Assembly: GCA_024169445.1 (NCBI GenBank)
Contig: JALKFA010000001.1
Location: forward strand, 3,782,001 to 3,846,000
Direction of reading: 5' to 3'
Length of the DNA stretch: 64,000 bases
DNA from: Buttiauxella agrestis ATCC 33320
Lineage (GTDB): Bacteria; Pseudomonadota; Gammaproteobacteria; Enterobacterales; Enterobacteriaceae
Positions 1 through 8,746 of this stretch are shown here, in pieces. Each line of letters opens with the position of its first letter. Positions within the stretch are counted from its first letter, which is position 1. A program made the position numbers and the translations under genes. Below the pieces are notes generated by a model. The model made no database searches. It was not told the origin of the DNA and saw nothing but the letters and a program-made list of their open reading frames with translations.

Positions 1-62
1 CTACGTCGGATATCAGGCTCGCGGTATTTTCCGTGACATTTCTCACATGCCCAAAATAGCGT

Positions 63-69
63 CTACGCT
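63..69 (+). promoter_or_regulatory. putative sigma-S type -10 element of cfa
   Basis: CTACGCT resembles the extended -10 hexamer of RpoS promoters (CTATACT). It would place transcription initiation about 32 nt before the cfa start codon, close to the position of the stationary-phase cfa promoter in E. coli as I remember it. No good -35 element is visible, as expected for RpoS promoters. The rest of 1-106 shows no gene. Confidence 0.35.
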
Positions 70-106
70 GTTTTAAGGTTCCTCTCACAATGGTGATGGA
101 GAAGCT

Positions 107-1255
107 ATGAGTTCATCGTGTATAGAAGAAGTCAGCATAAGAAATAACCCGTGGTATCGAATCGTGAGCGAAATGCTCACGCAGGCTGGCGTGGAAATTA
201 ACGGCCCGCGCCCTTTCGATATCCAGGTTAAGCATCCCGATTTTTTTAAGCGCGTGCTGCAAGAAGGCACCCTCGGGCTGGGTGAAAGCTATATGGACGG
301 CTGGTGGGACTGCGAACGGCTGGATATATTTTTCAATAACACCATCCGTGCCGGACTTGAGAATCAACTCCCCCGCCATTTAAAAGACACTCTGCGCATT
401 GCAGCAGCCCGAATATTAAATCTGCAATCCAAAAAACGCGCCTGGATTGTCGGTAAAGAACATTATGATCTTGGCAACGACTTATTTAGCCGGATGCTCG
501 ATGAACATATGCAATATTCCTGCGGCTACTGGAAATCAGCCACTACCCTTAGCGATGCGCAGAATGCCAAACTGAAAATGATCTGCGATAAGTTGCATCT
601 TGAGCCAGGTATGACGCTGCTGGATATCGGCTGCGGCTGGGGTGGGCTTGCGGAATATGCCGCACGGCATTATGGGGCCGTGGTTCATGGCGTGACCATT
701 TCTGCCGAGCAGCAGAAAATGGCTCAGGAACGTTGTCTCGGGCTGGACGTGACTATCTTGCTGCAAGATTATCGCGATTTAGAAATGCAGTTTGACCGCA
801 TTGTTTCAGTGGGCATGTTTGAACACGTCGGGCCGAAAAACTATGCCACCTATTTCAATGTGGTTGACCGCAACCTGAAACCAGAGGGTATTTTCCTGCT
901 GCACACTATTGGTTCGAATAAAACCGATAACTGCGTTGACCCGTGGATAGACAAATACATTTTCCCGAACGGTTGCCTGCCGTCCGTGTGCCAGATTGCC
1001 GATGCCAATGAAGGCCATTTCGTGATGGAAGACTGGCATAACTTTGGTGCCGACTACGATAAAACGTTAATGGCATGGCACGAGCGTTTCCAGAATACCT
1101 GGCCGGAATTTGCCAGTAACTATTCAGAACGATTCAAACGGATGTTTAGTTATTACCTTAATGCGTGTGCCGGAGCCTTCCGCGCCCGCGATATTCAGCT
1201 GTGGCAAATCGTCTTTAGCCGCGGCATCGAACACGGCTTACGCGTCCCGCACTGA
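107..1255 (+). CDS. cfa: cyclopropane-fatty-acyl-phospholipid synthase
   Basis: Methylates the double bond of unsaturated acyl chains in membrane phospholipids, using S-adenosylmethionine, to form cyclopropane rings; a stationary-phase and acid-stress adaptation acting at the inner membrane. The 382-residue length equals the E. coli enzyme and similarity is obvious from the first residues (MSSSCIEEV). The SAM-binding glycine-rich motif LLDIGCGWGG sits at residues 171-180 and the VGMFEHVG segment follows. The start is fixed by a GGAG ribosome-binding site five bases upstream. ribE and mdtK follow cfa directly in E. coli; here a three-gene beta-glucoside operon lies between cfa and ribE. Confidence 0.97.
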   Translation: MSSSCIEEVSIRNNPWYRIVSEMLTQAGVEINGPRPFDIQVKHPDFFKRVLQEGTLGLGESYMDGWWDCERLDIFFNNTIRAGLENQLPRHLKDTLRIAAARILNLQSKKRAWIVGKEHYDLGNDLFSRMLDEHMQYSCGYWKSATTLSDAQNAKLKMICDKLHLEPGMTLLDIGCGWGGLAEYAARHYGAVVHGVTISAEQQKMAQERCLGLDVTILLQDYRDLEMQFDRIVSVGMFEHVGPKNYATYFNVVDRNLKPEGIFLLHTIGSNKTDNCVDPWIDKYIFPNGCLPSVCQIADANEGHFVMEDWHNFGADYDKTLMAWHERFQNTWPEFASNYSERFKRMFSYYLNACAGAFRARDIQLWQIVFSRGIEHGLRVPH

Positions 1256-1262
1256 TTTAATG

Positions 1263-1283
1263 CCCCGGCTAGTCCGGGGTTTA
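1263..1283 (+). terminator. rho-independent terminator of cfa
   Basis: A perfect six-base-pair GC stem (CCCCGG/CCGGGG) with loop CTAGT is followed by TTTAG just after the cfa stop codon. The U-run is short, so termination may be partial. Confidence 0.65.
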
Positions 1284-1342
1284 GCATTTTCTTAACAAAT
1301 CGTGAACTTCTTCACGTTTCCAGCTCTCCTTTCCTCACGAGT

Positions 1343-1389
1343 TTGATCTCGCTAACACTTATCTCTTTATTCAATGGAAACCGGTTTCC
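1343..1389 (+). promoter_or_regulatory. promoter and LacI-type operator of the beta-glucoside operon
   Basis: A -35 element TTGATC (1343-1348) and a -10 element TTTATT (1366-1371) are separated by exactly 17 bases. Immediately downstream, over the expected transcription start, lies the perfect 14-bp palindrome GGAAACCGGTTTCC (1376-1389), with the central CG and A/T-rich arms typical of LacI/GalR-family operators. The obvious ligand is the LacI-family protein at 4255, the third gene of the same operon, giving autorepression. Confidence 0.6.
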
Positions 1390-1440
1390 CTGTTGTTTCA
1401 CAATCAATCCACTTACCCCGACAATAACAAGGATACCGCC

Positions 1441-2760
1441 ATGAGCATGTACCAAAAAATGGTCAATGTGATTGAGCAAAAAGTCACTCCCATGGCCGGA
1501 GCGATGGGCTCTCAGCGCCATGTCATCGCCATCCGCGACGGCTTTATCTCTGCCCTACCGTTTATGATCATCGGTTCTTTCTTGTTAGTATTTATTTTCC
1601 CGCCGTTCTCACCTGACAGTAGTTGGGGTTTTGCCCGCTCGTGGTTGAGTTTTTCTCTCACCTACCGTGAACAGCTGATGTTGCCGTTTAACCTCAGCAT
1701 GGGTGTCATGACATTCTTTATTTCGGTCGGTATTGGTGCAAGCCTCGGAAAGCACTATAAGCTCGACCCGATTATGACCGGCTTACTGGCATTTATGGCT
1801 TTTTTACTGGTCGCAGCACCGTATAAAGACGGGCAGATTTCAACACAATATTTCTCTGGCCAGGGCATCTTTACCGCTCTGCTGACGGCCATTTATGCCA
1901 GCGAAATGTATGCGTTCCTCAAACGCCACAACATCACTATCCGCTTGCCGAAAGAAGTCCCAACCGGTGTTGCGCGCTCGTTTGAGATCCTGATTCCGGT
2001 GGTGGTGATTGTCGCCACGCTCCATCCGCTGAATTTATTTATTGAATCGACCACCGGAATGATTATTCCGGAAGCGATCATGCACCTGCTGGCACCGCTG
2101 GTTTCGGCCTCTGACTCATTGCCTGCGATTCTGATTTCGGTGTTTATCTGCCAGATCCTGTGGTTTGCCGGTATCCACGGTGCACTGATTGTCACCGGGA
2201 TTATGAACCCATTCTGGATGGCCAACCTTTCGGCGAACCAGACCGCACTCGCCGCCGGTAACGTGCTGCCGCATATCTACCTGCAAGGTTTCTGGGATCA
2301 CTACCTGCTGATTGGCGGCGTCGGTTCAACATTGCCGCTGGCGTTCTTGCTGCTGCGTAGCCGCGCCATTCACCTGCGTACTATCGGTAAAATGGGCGTG
2401 GTGCCAAGCTTCTTTAACATCAACGAACCCATTTTGTTCGGTACGCCAATCATCATGAACCCGCTGTTCTTCCTGCCATTTACTTTGGTGCCGATGATTA
2501 ACGCAACCCTGGCGTACATCGCGACTAAATTAGGTTGGGTGGCACAAGTTGTGTCGTTAACACCGTGGACAACCCCGGCACCCATTGGCGCGTCGTGGGC
2601 CGCAAATTGGGCGGTAAGTCCCGTAATCATGTGCCTGATTTGTATGGTCATGTCGGCTGTGATGTATTACCCCTTCCTGAAGGCTTACGAGCGCACCCTG
2701 CTAAAACAGGACGAAGAGCGCAGTGCACAGGAAAACGAGAACCCGATTACTGTAAGTTAA
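1441..2760 (+). CDS. PTS EIIC, lactose/cellobiose family
   Basis: Membrane permease domain of a lactose/cellobiose-type phosphotransferase system, moving and phosphorylating a beta-glucoside with a separate EIIB and EIIA. About ten hydrophobic segments are visible. The family motifs WFAGIHG and INEPILFG mark the substrate-binding core of the CelB/ChbC group. The frame is open from a TTG at 1393, but ATG 1441 has an AGGAT ribosome-binding site and starts with the usual MSMYQKMVNVIEQ, giving 439 residues. No EIIA or EIIB gene lies nearby, so these must be supplied from elsewhere (for example Chb/Cel). It is the first gene of an operon with the GH1 glycosidase and the LacI repressor. Confidence 0.9.
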   Translation: MSMYQKMVNVIEQKVTPMAGAMGSQRHVIAIRDGFISALPFMIIGSFLLVFIFPPFSPDSSWGFARSWLSFSLTYREQLMLPFNLSMGVMTFFISVGIGASLGKHYKLDPIMTGLLAFMAFLLVAAPYKDGQISTQYFSGQGIFTALLTAIYASEMYAFLKRHNITIRLPKEVPTGVARSFEILIPVVVIVATLHPLNLFIESTTGMIIPEAIMHLLAPLVSASDSLPAILISVFICQILWFAGIHGALIVTGIMNPFWMANLSANQTALAAGNVLPHIYLQGFWDHYLLIGGVGSTLPLAFLLLRSRAIHLRTIGKMGVVPSFFNINEPILFGTPIIMNPLFFLPFTLVPMINATLAYIATKLGWVAQVVSLTPWTTPAPIGASWAANWAVSPVIMCLICMVMSAVMYYPFLKAYERTLLKQDEERSAQENENPITVS

Positions 2761-2769
2761 TTTTTTATA

Positions 2770-2788
2770 GCCTGCCGGTATGGCAGGC
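2770..2788 (+). other. intercistronic hairpin between EIIC and bgl
   Basis: GCCTGCC-GGTAT-GGCAGGC forms a perfect seven-base-pair hairpin starting nine bases after the EIIC stop and ending 20 bases before the next start. There is no downstream U-run, so it looks like an mRNA-stabilising or processing structure rather than a terminator. Confidence 0.5.
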
Positions 2789-2808
2789 TCGTCAAATGAG
2801 GAACAAAA

Positions 2809-4200
2809 ATGAAATACCAATTTCCTGATAATTTTTGGTGGGGCAGCGCCAGTTCAGCACCACAAACGGAAGGCGAAACACTCGGATTTGGCAAAACGGC
2901 CACCATCTGGGATCGGTGGTTTAAAGAGCAACCGACCCGTTTCCATAACGGCGTAGGCCCGGCAGAGACTTCCACCTTCTACAAGAACTGGAAAGAAGAT
3001 ATTGCGCTGCTCAAAGCGCTTAATCACAACACTTTCCGTACCTCGATTTCCTGGGCTCGTCTAATTCCGGAAGGCCGCGGTACGGTCAATCAGGAAGCGG
3101 TGACCTTCTACAATCAAGTTATTGATGAATTACTGGCGCAAGGCATTAAGCCGTTCATCAACCTGTTCCACTTTGATATGCCAATGGTGATGCAGCAGCA
3201 AGGCGGCTGGGAGAATCGTGACGTTGTCACGGCTTATGCTGAATTTGCCAGCAAGTGTTTCGAATTGTTCGGCGACCGTGTAAAGCATTGGTTCACCTTC
3301 AACGAGCCAGTAGTACCGGTTGAAGGCGGCTATTTGTACGACTTCCATTACCCGAATGTAGTGGATTTCAAACGTGCAGCAACCGTGGCTTACCACACTA
3401 TGATTGCGCACTCTCTGGCGGTGAAGGCCTACCACGAGCGTAACGACGGCGGCGAGATTGGCATTATCCTCAACCTCACGCCATCTTATCCACGCTCACA
3501 AAACCCGGCAGATGTGAAAGCGGCAAATATTGCTGACCTGATGTTTAACCGCAGCTTCCTCGACCCGGCGCTGCGTGGTGAATATCCGCAAGAACTGGTG
3601 GCGCTGTTGAAAGAACACGGCCAATTGCCAGTCTGCCAGCCAGAAGACAAAGCTCTGCTGGCGGCGGGTGTGGTCGATTTATTGGGTATCAACTACTACC
3701 AGCCGCGCCGCATCAAATGCCGCGACTCGCTAGTGAACCCTGACAGCCCATTCATGCCGGAATGGTTCTTCGAAGCCTACGAAATGCCTGGCCGCAAAAT
3801 GAACCCGTACCGTGGCTGGGAAATCTACGAGCAAGGGATTTACGATATTCTCACCAATCTGCGTGAAAATTACGGCAACCCAAATTGCTATATTTCAGAG
3901 AACGGCATGGGCGTTGAGAACGAGCAGCGTTTCGATGAAAACGGCCAGATTCAGGATGATTACCGCATTGATTTTGTGCGCGACCACCTGAAGTGGCTGC
4001 ATAAAGGTATCAGCGAAGGCAGCAATTGCCTCGGTTACCACATGTGGACGTTTATTGATAACTGGTCCTGGTGTAACGCCTATAAAAACCGTTACGGTTT
4101 TGTCTCGTTAAACCTTGAGACACAGCAACGCACTATCAAGAAAAGCGGTGAGTGGTATCGCACGACCGCTGCAGAAAATGGCTTTAACGACCGGACGTAA
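2809..4200 (+). CDS. GH1 6-phospho-beta-glucosidase
   Basis: Cytoplasmic glycoside hydrolase family 1 enzyme that hydrolyses the 6-phospho-beta-glucoside delivered by the upstream EIIC to glucose 6-phosphate and an aglycone or sugar. It has 463 residues, normal for the family. The acid/base glutamate is in TFNEP (E166) and the nucleophile in YISENG (E364). The C-terminal WTFIDNWSW segment belongs to the sugar-binding wall. A GAGGAAC ribosome-binding site supports the start. Operon context makes a phosphorylated cellobiose or aryl-glucoside the likely substrate. It belongs to the AscB/BglA group, but I cannot tell which, so I give no symbol. Confidence 0.9.
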   Translation: MKYQFPDNFWWGSASSAPQTEGETLGFGKTATIWDRWFKEQPTRFHNGVGPAETSTFYKNWKEDIALLKALNHNTFRTSISWARLIPEGRGTVNQEAVTFYNQVIDELLAQGIKPFINLFHFDMPMVMQQQGGWENRDVVTAYAEFASKCFELFGDRVKHWFTFNEPVVPVEGGYLYDFHYPNVVDFKRAATVAYHTMIAHSLAVKAYHERNDGGEIGIILNLTPSYPRSQNPADVKAANIADLMFNRSFLDPALRGEYPQELVALLKEHGQLPVCQPEDKALLAAGVVDLLGINYYQPRRIKCRDSLVNPDSPFMPEWFFEAYEMPGRKMNPYRGWEIYEQGIYDILTNLRENYGNPNCYISENGMGVENEQRFDENGQIQDDYRIDFVRDHLKWLHKGISEGSNCLGYHMWTFIDNWSWCNAYKNRYGFVSLNLETQQRTIKKSGEWYRTTAAENGFNDRT

Positions 4201-4239
4201 TCTCAGCACTCGGGCCGCAAGGCCCGTTTCTGGCTGAGA
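4201..4239 (+). terminator. nested hairpin between bgl and lacI-type gene
   Basis: An outer arm pair TCTCAGC/GCTGAGA encloses an inner hairpin CGGGCC-GCAA-GGCCCG followed by TTTC. The inner part resembles a weak terminator with a stable tetraloop. It could reduce read-through into the regulator gene that starts at 4255. Confidence 0.45.
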
Positions 4240-4254
4240 AGTGGGAAACAGACT

Positions 4255-5178
4255 ATGTCGAATATTAATGATGTTGCACGTCTTGCGCAGGTTTCCAAAG
4301 CCACGGTTTCGCGCGTATTAAGCGGCAGTCGCGGCGTCAAAGAAGAGAGTCGTCAGGCGGTTTTACGCGCCGCCGAAATTCTGAATTACACCCCTAATGC
4401 CATTGCGCAATCGTTGAGCAGCCAGTCGACGAACTGCATCGGTGTGATTTGTGCCACCGAACATATTCAGCAGTCTACCGGTTACCTGCAAGCGCTTGAA
4501 AAACAGCTCAATCAACATCACAAGCACTTGTTATTACGCTTCGCCAATGACCACAACAGCGTGGTACAAGCCGCTCAGGAGTTATCGAAGGGGTTATGCG
4601 ACGCACTGGTAGTGGTCGGCGCGCGTTTCCCACTGCCGACGCTTGCTGACGACATCATGCTGATTGACTGCCTGAGCGGTGCCGAAAATTTCAGCGTTCA
4701 ATGCGATCATGTTTTTGCCGCAGAAACCGCCGTGCACTATTTGTGTAACCAGCAACGGCGGCAAATCGCCTTAATCAACTTTGCCAGCGGAGAAGCGGCA
4801 GCGTTAACGCTCGAGGGTTATCACCAGGCGCTGCACAACCATGTGGTGCCTTTTAACCGCCAGTTAGTGATTGAAGATGAGTCATCAGTGCGCATTGCAC
4901 TGCAACGTCTGATTAACCGTGGGGTGAAATTTTCCGCCCTGTTAGTTACAGACGATACCCAGGCACAAGAAGCCATGATGATGCTCAACCAGTACCAGTT
5001 AAAAGTGCCCGAACAAGTGATGGTATTTAGTCTGGATGGCTCCACCCGAATGCCTGGGTCGAACACCATTCCGGCGATTCAATACCCGCTGGAAAGTATG
5101 GCGCGTCGGGCGGTGGAATTACTGTTAGGGGAACGCCAGACCAGCGATGTGGTGCGCGGCAGTTTATTGATTGCGTAA
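4255..5178 (+). CDS. LacI-family transcriptional repressor of the beta-glucoside operon
   Basis: An N-terminal LacI helix-turn-helix (residues about 3-22, with VARLAQVSKATVSRVL) and the hinge helix before residue 60 are followed by a periplasmic-binding-protein-like effector domain. At 307 residues it is somewhat shorter than the usual 330-340, so the effector domain looks trimmed, but it reads intact to a normal stop. It is co-directional with EIIC and the GH1 gene and is the natural ligand of the palindrome at 1376-1389. The inducer is probably a phosphorylated or free beta-glucoside (inference). Confidence 0.88.
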   Translation: MSNINDVARLAQVSKATVSRVLSGSRGVKEESRQAVLRAAEILNYTPNAIAQSLSSQSTNCIGVICATEHIQQSTGYLQALEKQLNQHHKHLLLRFANDHNSVVQAAQELSKGLCDALVVVGARFPLPTLADDIMLIDCLSGAENFSVQCDHVFAAETAVHYLCNQQRRQIALINFASGEAAALTLEGYHQALHNHVVPFNRQLVIEDESSVRIALQRLINRGVKFSALLVTDDTQAQEAMMMLNQYQLKVPEQVMVFSLDGSTRMPGSNTIPAIQYPLESMARRAVELLLGERQTSDVVRGSLLIA

Positions 5179-5202
5179 GAATGTCGGATACGGCTCGAAA
5201 TT

Positions 5203-5234
5203 GTAGGGTGGATAAGCCAAAGGCGTCATCCACC
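5203..5234. repeat. single REP element (GGTGGAT type)
   Basis: GTAGGGTGGATAAGC...GCGTCATCCACC, the same imperfect palindrome as the B unit of the large array at 29189-29995. It lies between two convergent genes (the LacI-type gene and ribE) and can act as a bidirectional terminator-like hairpin. Confidence 0.8.
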
Positions 5235-5243
5235 GTATAATCC

Positions 5244-5885
5244 TTATTCCTTCGGTAACAGCGCTTCCAAAGTCGCTTCACGTTGTGCCAGCACACGCTC
5301 AACGGTATCGACAATCGCCTGCGTTTGCGGGTCGATTTCAATATTAATGCGGTTGCCCAATTTCTTGCTGCCTAATGTGGTGCGCTCAAGCGTTTCTGGA
5401 ATTAAATGTACACAGAAACGTGAAGCCGTCACTTCGCCCACTGTCAGGCTAATACCATCGATGCCGATATATCCTTTATGCAGGATATATTTCATCAAGG
5501 TTTTATCGCGCATTTTAAACCAGATCTGGCGGTTATTTTCCGACGTCAGGATCTTCGCCACTTCCGCCGTGGTCATAATATGCCCCGACATCAAATGCCC
5601 GCCGATTTCATCATTAAATTTGGCGGCACGCTCGACGTTAACGCTGTCGCCCACCACTAACTCGCCGAGGTTGGTGATACGCAGCGTCTCTTTCATTAAA
5701 TCAAAGCTGACGTGATTGCCATTGATTTGGGTGACCGTCAGACAACAGCCGTTGTGCGCCACCGATGCCCCAGTTTCAAGGCCTGGTAACATCGCATCTG
5801 GCATTGCGACAACGTGCGTACGGAAGTTAGGTTTCTCATCAATGGAGACCAGGGTTGCTGTGCCCTGCACAATACCTGTAAACAT
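5244..5885 (-). CDS. ribE: riboflavin synthase, alpha chain
   Basis: Dismutates two molecules of 6,7-dimethyl-8-ribityllumazine into riboflavin and the pyrimidinedione precursor, the last step of vitamin B2 synthesis. It has 213 residues in two lumazine-binding repeats. The diagnostic N-terminus MFTGIVQG and the SVNVERA segment are present. The frame extends 16 codons further upstream, but ATG 5885 has an AGGAGC ribosome-binding site and matches the family start. It is divergent from mdtK as in E. coli, where the gene is called ribC or ribE. Confidence 0.96.
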   Translation of the reverse strand: MFTGIVQGTATLVSIDEKPNFRTHVVAMPDAMLPGLETGASVAHNGCCLTVTQINGNHVSFDLMKETLRITNLGELVVGDSVNVERAAKFNDEIGGHLMSGHIMTTAEVAKILTSENNRQIWFKMRDKTLMKYILHKGYIGIDGISLTVGEVTASRFCVHLIPETLERTTLGSKKLGNRINIEIDPQTQAIVDTVERVLAQREATLEALLPKE

Positions 5886-6109
5886 CGTAAAGCTCCTGGT
5901 AATTAACGGCAGCTGAAAATTATATGGCAGCACTTTAACAGTTGGAAAAAAACCTTGCCAGTCATCCGCGCTACCCCACCATTATTTGACTGGCGTATTC
6001 GTTTTCTCCCGCTACAATAGTCAGGCTATTTCCCCTGCTATTCCTATTTTCCTGCCTCTTCTGGCGGTCTTGTTGTCTATCTAATAACTAAAAATAATCA
6101 GGTGTATAA

Positions 6110-7483
6110 ATGCAGAAGTACATAGTTGAAGCCCGCCAGTTGCTAGCGCTGGCGATACCCGTAATGCTGGCGCAAATTGCACAAACCTCAATGGGTTTTG
6201 TCGATACCGTGATGGCCGGTGGCTACAGCGCAACCGATATGGCCGCAGTGGCAATCGGTACCTCTATCTGGCTACCTGCGATACTTTTCGGCCATGGTTT
6301 GTTAATGGCTCTGACGCCCACCGTCGCCCAACTCAATGGTTCTGGCCGTCGTGAGCGCATTGCCCACCAGATTCGCCAGGGCTTTTGGCTGGCGGGCATC
6401 GTCTCGGCAATCATCATGATTGTGCTATGGAACGCGGGATATATTATTCACGCGACCAAGAATATCGACCCGCAACTTGCCGATAAGGCCGTCGGCTATT
6501 TGCGTGCGCTGTTGTGGGGTGTCCCGGGCTATTTGTTCTTCCAGGTGGCGCGTAACCAGTGTGAAGGTTTAGCGAAAACCAAACCCGGCATGGTGATGGG
6601 CTTTATCGGCCTGCTGGTCAATATTCCGGTCAACTACATCTTTATTTATGGTCACTTTGGCATGCCAGAACTGGGTGGCGTGGGCTGTGGCGTTGCCACT
6701 GCTGCGGTGTACTGGGTAATGTTCTTCTGCATGATCTCTTATGTGAAGAAAGCCCGCTCAATGCGCGATTTGAAGCTGGAAAAAGGCTTCATCAAGCCCG
6801 ACTGGAAAGTGATGAAGCGCTTAACTCAGCTTGGGTTGCCGATTGCGCTGGCGCTGTTTTTTGAAGTGACGCTGTTTGCGGTTGTAGCATTGCTGGTTGC
6901 GCCATTGGGGATTATTAACGTCGCCGGTCACCAGATTGCCCTGAACTTCAGCTCGCTGATGTTCGTATTGCCGCTGTCGCTATCAGCTGCGGTCACTATT
7001 CGCGTCGGCTTCCGTTTGGGCCAGGGTTCAACGCTTGATGCCCAAACGGCGGCATGGACGGGGATTGGTGTTGCAATGTGTATGGCGACGCTCACCGCTA
7101 TTTTCACGATAGTGATGCGTGAACACATCGCCCTGCTCTACAACAGCAATCCGGAAGTGATTGCCCTGGCAGCACATCTGATGCTGCTGGCGGCGGTTTA
7201 CCAATTGTCTGATTCTGTTCAGGTCGTCGGTAGCGGTGTGTTGCGTGGTTATAAAGATACCCGTTCGATTTTCTTTATCACCTTTATCGCCTATTGGGTT
7301 CTGGGCTTACCGAGTGGTTACATCCTGGCGCTGACCGATTGGCTGGTCGAACCGATGGGCCCGGCAGGATTCTGGACCGGTTTTATCATCGGTCTGACGT
7401 CAGCGGCAATTATGATGATGCTGAGGATGCGTTGGTTACAACGCCAGCCATCCGTGACAATTTTGCAGCGCGCTGCACATTAA
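6110..7483 (+). CDS. mdtK: MATE-family multidrug efflux pump MdtK
   Basis: Sodium- or proton-coupled inner-membrane antiporter of the NorM branch of the MATE family, exporting cationic drugs, fluoroquinolones and dipeptides. It has 457 residues, equal to the E. coli protein, with twelve hydrophobic segments in two halves and the conserved opening [21 protein letters not shown]. An AGGTG ribosome-binding site precedes ATG 6110. Position next to divergent ribE and upstream of two tRNA-Val genes reproduces the E. coli order ribC-mdtK-(ydhQ)-valV-valW; ydhQ is absent here. Confidence 0.96.
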   Translation: MQKYIVEARQLLALAIPVMLAQIAQTSMGFVDTVMAGGYSATDMAAVAIGTSIWLPAILFGHGLLMALTPTVAQLNGSGRRERIAHQIRQGFWLAGIVSAIIMIVLWNAGYIIHATKNIDPQLADKAVGYLRALLWGVPGYLFFQVARNQCEGLAKTKPGMVMGFIGLLVNIPVNYIFIYGHFGMPELGGVGCGVATAAVYWVMFFCMISYVKKARSMRDLKLEKGFIKPDWKVMKRLTQLGLPIALALFFEVTLFAVVALLVAPLGIINVAGHQIALNFSSLMFVLPLSLSAAVTIRVGFRLGQGSTLDAQTAAWTGIGVAMCMATLTAIFTIVMREHIALLYNSNPEVIALAAHLMLLAAVYQLSDSVQVVGSGVLRGYKDTRSIFFITFIAYWVLGLPSGYILALTDWLVEPMGPAGFWTGFIIGLTSAAIMMMLRMRWLQRQPSVTILQRAAH

Positions 7484-7488
7484 ACCCG

Positions 7489-7516
7489 AATAGCCGCCGT
7501 TATGGCGGCTATTTTT
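7489..7516 (+). terminator. rho-independent terminator of mdtK
   Basis: A perfect ten-base-pair stem AATAGCCGCC/GGCGGCTATT with a GTTAT loop is followed by TTT, starting six bases after the mdtK stop codon. Confidence 0.9.
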
Positions 7517-7579
7517 CCATCGAGTTGCGCAGATGCGCAGCAAACGAGTGAAATATGGAAGAAAATTGCGGTTTAACGC

Positions 7580-7608
7580 TTGCAAGGTTTAAGGGGTGCC
7601 GCTAATAT
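7580..7608 (+). promoter_or_regulatory. promoter of the tRNA-Val pair
   Basis: TTGCAA (7580-7585) and TAATAT (7603-7608) are spaced by exactly 17 bases and followed by a GC-rich stretch (CGTCCCCG) around the start site. Such a discriminator is typical of stringently controlled stable-RNA promoters. Confidence 0.7.
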
Positions 7609-7636
7609 TCGTCCCCGTTGTCACAGACAACACAGT

Positions 7637-7713
7637 GCGTCCGTAGCTCAGTTGGTTAGAGCACTACCTTGACATGGTAGGGGTCGGTGGTTCGAGTCCA
7701 CTCGGACGCACCA
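7637..7713 (+). tRNA. valV: tRNA-Val (anticodon GAC)
   Basis: A 77-nt cloverleaf with encoded CCA. The acceptor arm GCGTCCG pairs with CGGACGC, the T-loop is TTCGAGT and the anticodon GAC lies at 7671-7673, reading GTC/GTT valine codons. It is the first of two identical copies, matching the E. coli valV-valW tandem downstream of mdtK. Confidence 0.97.
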
Positions 7714-7755
7714 TTTTCTAGTTTTACTGCAATATGTAGTACCGCAACACACAGT

Positions 7756-7832
7756 GCGTCCGTAGCTCAGTTGGTTAGAGCACTACCTTGACATGGTAGG
7801 GGTCGGTGGTTCGAGTCCACTCGGACGCACCA
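7756..7832 (+). tRNA. valW: tRNA-Val (anticodon GAC), second copy
   Basis: Identical in sequence to the copy at 7637-7713, separated from it by 42 nt and probably processed from the same transcript. It ends with encoded CCA. Sequence to its right has no counterpart at the E. coli valW locus, but I found no integrase and no displaced copy of the tRNA 3' end. Confidence 0.97.
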
Positions 7833-7901
7833 TTCTTAAAGAAACATTCAAAGCTTCGTCCCTTTTCTAAAACATAAAAAAAACAACAAATGATCGACTA
7901 C

Positions 7902-8231
7902 TCAGTGAAAAACCAGACCGAGTAATTTGTCGAGAACAATATTGACCAAAGCGATGGCAATCTTCTCAACACGGGCAGATGCCTCAATCTGAAGCGTGTT
8001 TTTATATTGGCGCAAAAGTTGATCTCTTGCATAGAGCAACGCTTCCAGTTCACTATCATTGAGTTCGCCCCGCGCCCGAAGCAACAACCAATACGTTATT
8101 TTTTCGCCTGTTTGCCTGATTACCGCGTCTGTTTCTTCCGCAGCGGAGAGCAGGAGATCCTTCAATTGTTCTTTAATGAGTACAACGGCCTCATCTTTGA
8201 TTGAGTCAATGACATCATCAATATCTGACAT
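7902..8231 (-). CDS. small helical cytosolic protein, unknown
   Basis: I do not recognise this 109-residue protein. It has no signal peptide or obvious membrane anchor. It is rich in Glu, Leu and Ala and reads as two or three amphipathic helices, ending in a hydrophobic tail (ALVNIVLDKLLGLVF) that could pack against a membrane or partner. A GGGGAC ribosome-binding site supports ATG 8231. It is the last gene of a tightly spaced three-gene set, 11 bases behind the lipoprotein gene, so a shared function with the membrane protein at 8747 is likely (inference). Confidence 0.7.
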   Translation of the reverse strand: MSDIDDVIDSIKDEAVVLIKEQLKDLLLSAAEETDAVIRQTGEKITYWLLLRARGELNDSELEALLYARDQLLRQYKNTLQIEASARVEKIAIALVNIVLDKLLGLVFH

Positions 8232-8242
8232 TTTTTTGTCCC

Positions 8243-8695
8243 CTATTTTGTTTGATTACCCACGCGAGAACTTTCTCCGCGAATGGCAAGGTCGTAGTTT
8301 GGTTTAACGTTGTCAATTTCTTCCTTCGCAAAAACGACGCTAAATAACTTATTCTCCGTTATCGCTATTTCGCAGTTATTTTTGAATACGTTATCGAGGT
8401 AGCGGATGGCATGCAAACGTGACTCATCATGCTTGCCTGCCGCATATTCTGTCGCTTCGCGAAATTTAAGATCTCCGGCATCACAGGTTGCCTTTACTTT
8501 GGATTCATCGAATTTTTTTCCTGGTGCAACGGTATTGTCTTCCAGAAATTTGAGGTGAAATGCCTTCAAATTGGTGAAATTTTGGTAAGCGCCTGCGTCG
8601 TAGTGTGAAACAAATAAGGCACATCCATTTAGTAATAAAAGGGGACAGAGCAATACCAATATGCTGGGTTTGAAAAAAGTATCTAATCGCTGCAT
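8243..8695 (-). CDS. predicted lipoprotein, unknown function
   Basis: A 150-residue protein with a hydrophobic export signal ending in the lipobox LLNGC (acylated Cys about residue 26), so it should be membrane-anchored on the periplasmic face. Residue +2 after Cys is Ala, which does not match the Asp retention signal, so outer-membrane sorting is expected. The mature part is helical and rich in Lys and Asp/Glu, with a few further Cys residues (for example KATCDAG and NNCEIA) that could form a disulfide. AGGAA precedes ATG 8695. It lies between the membrane-protein gene at 8747 and the small helical-protein gene. I cannot assign a family. Confidence 0.75.
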   Translation of the reverse strand: MQRLDTFFKPSILVLLCPLLLLNGCALFVSHYDAGAYQNFTNLKAFHLKFLEDNTVAPGKKFDESKVKATCDAGDLKFREATEYAAGKHDESRLHAIRYLDNVFKNNCEIAITENKLFSVVFAKEEIDNVKPNYDLAIRGESSRVGNQTK

Positions 8696-8746
8696 TTTTA
8701 TTTCCTGCTTTGAACTCTCTCTGAACTCTGGTGAGTGCCATACCGA

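Noticed and set aside
5347-5916. Open frames antisense to ribE, and similar shadows inside arnA, ebgA, arnT and the usher
   Set aside because: They lie wholly within strongly conserved genes on the other strand and have no start signals or recognisable products.
5986-6018. mdtK promoter TTGACT / TACAAT
   Set aside because: Both hexamers look good but are 21 bases apart, too far for a sigma-70 promoter, and no better partner at 16-18 bases was seen.
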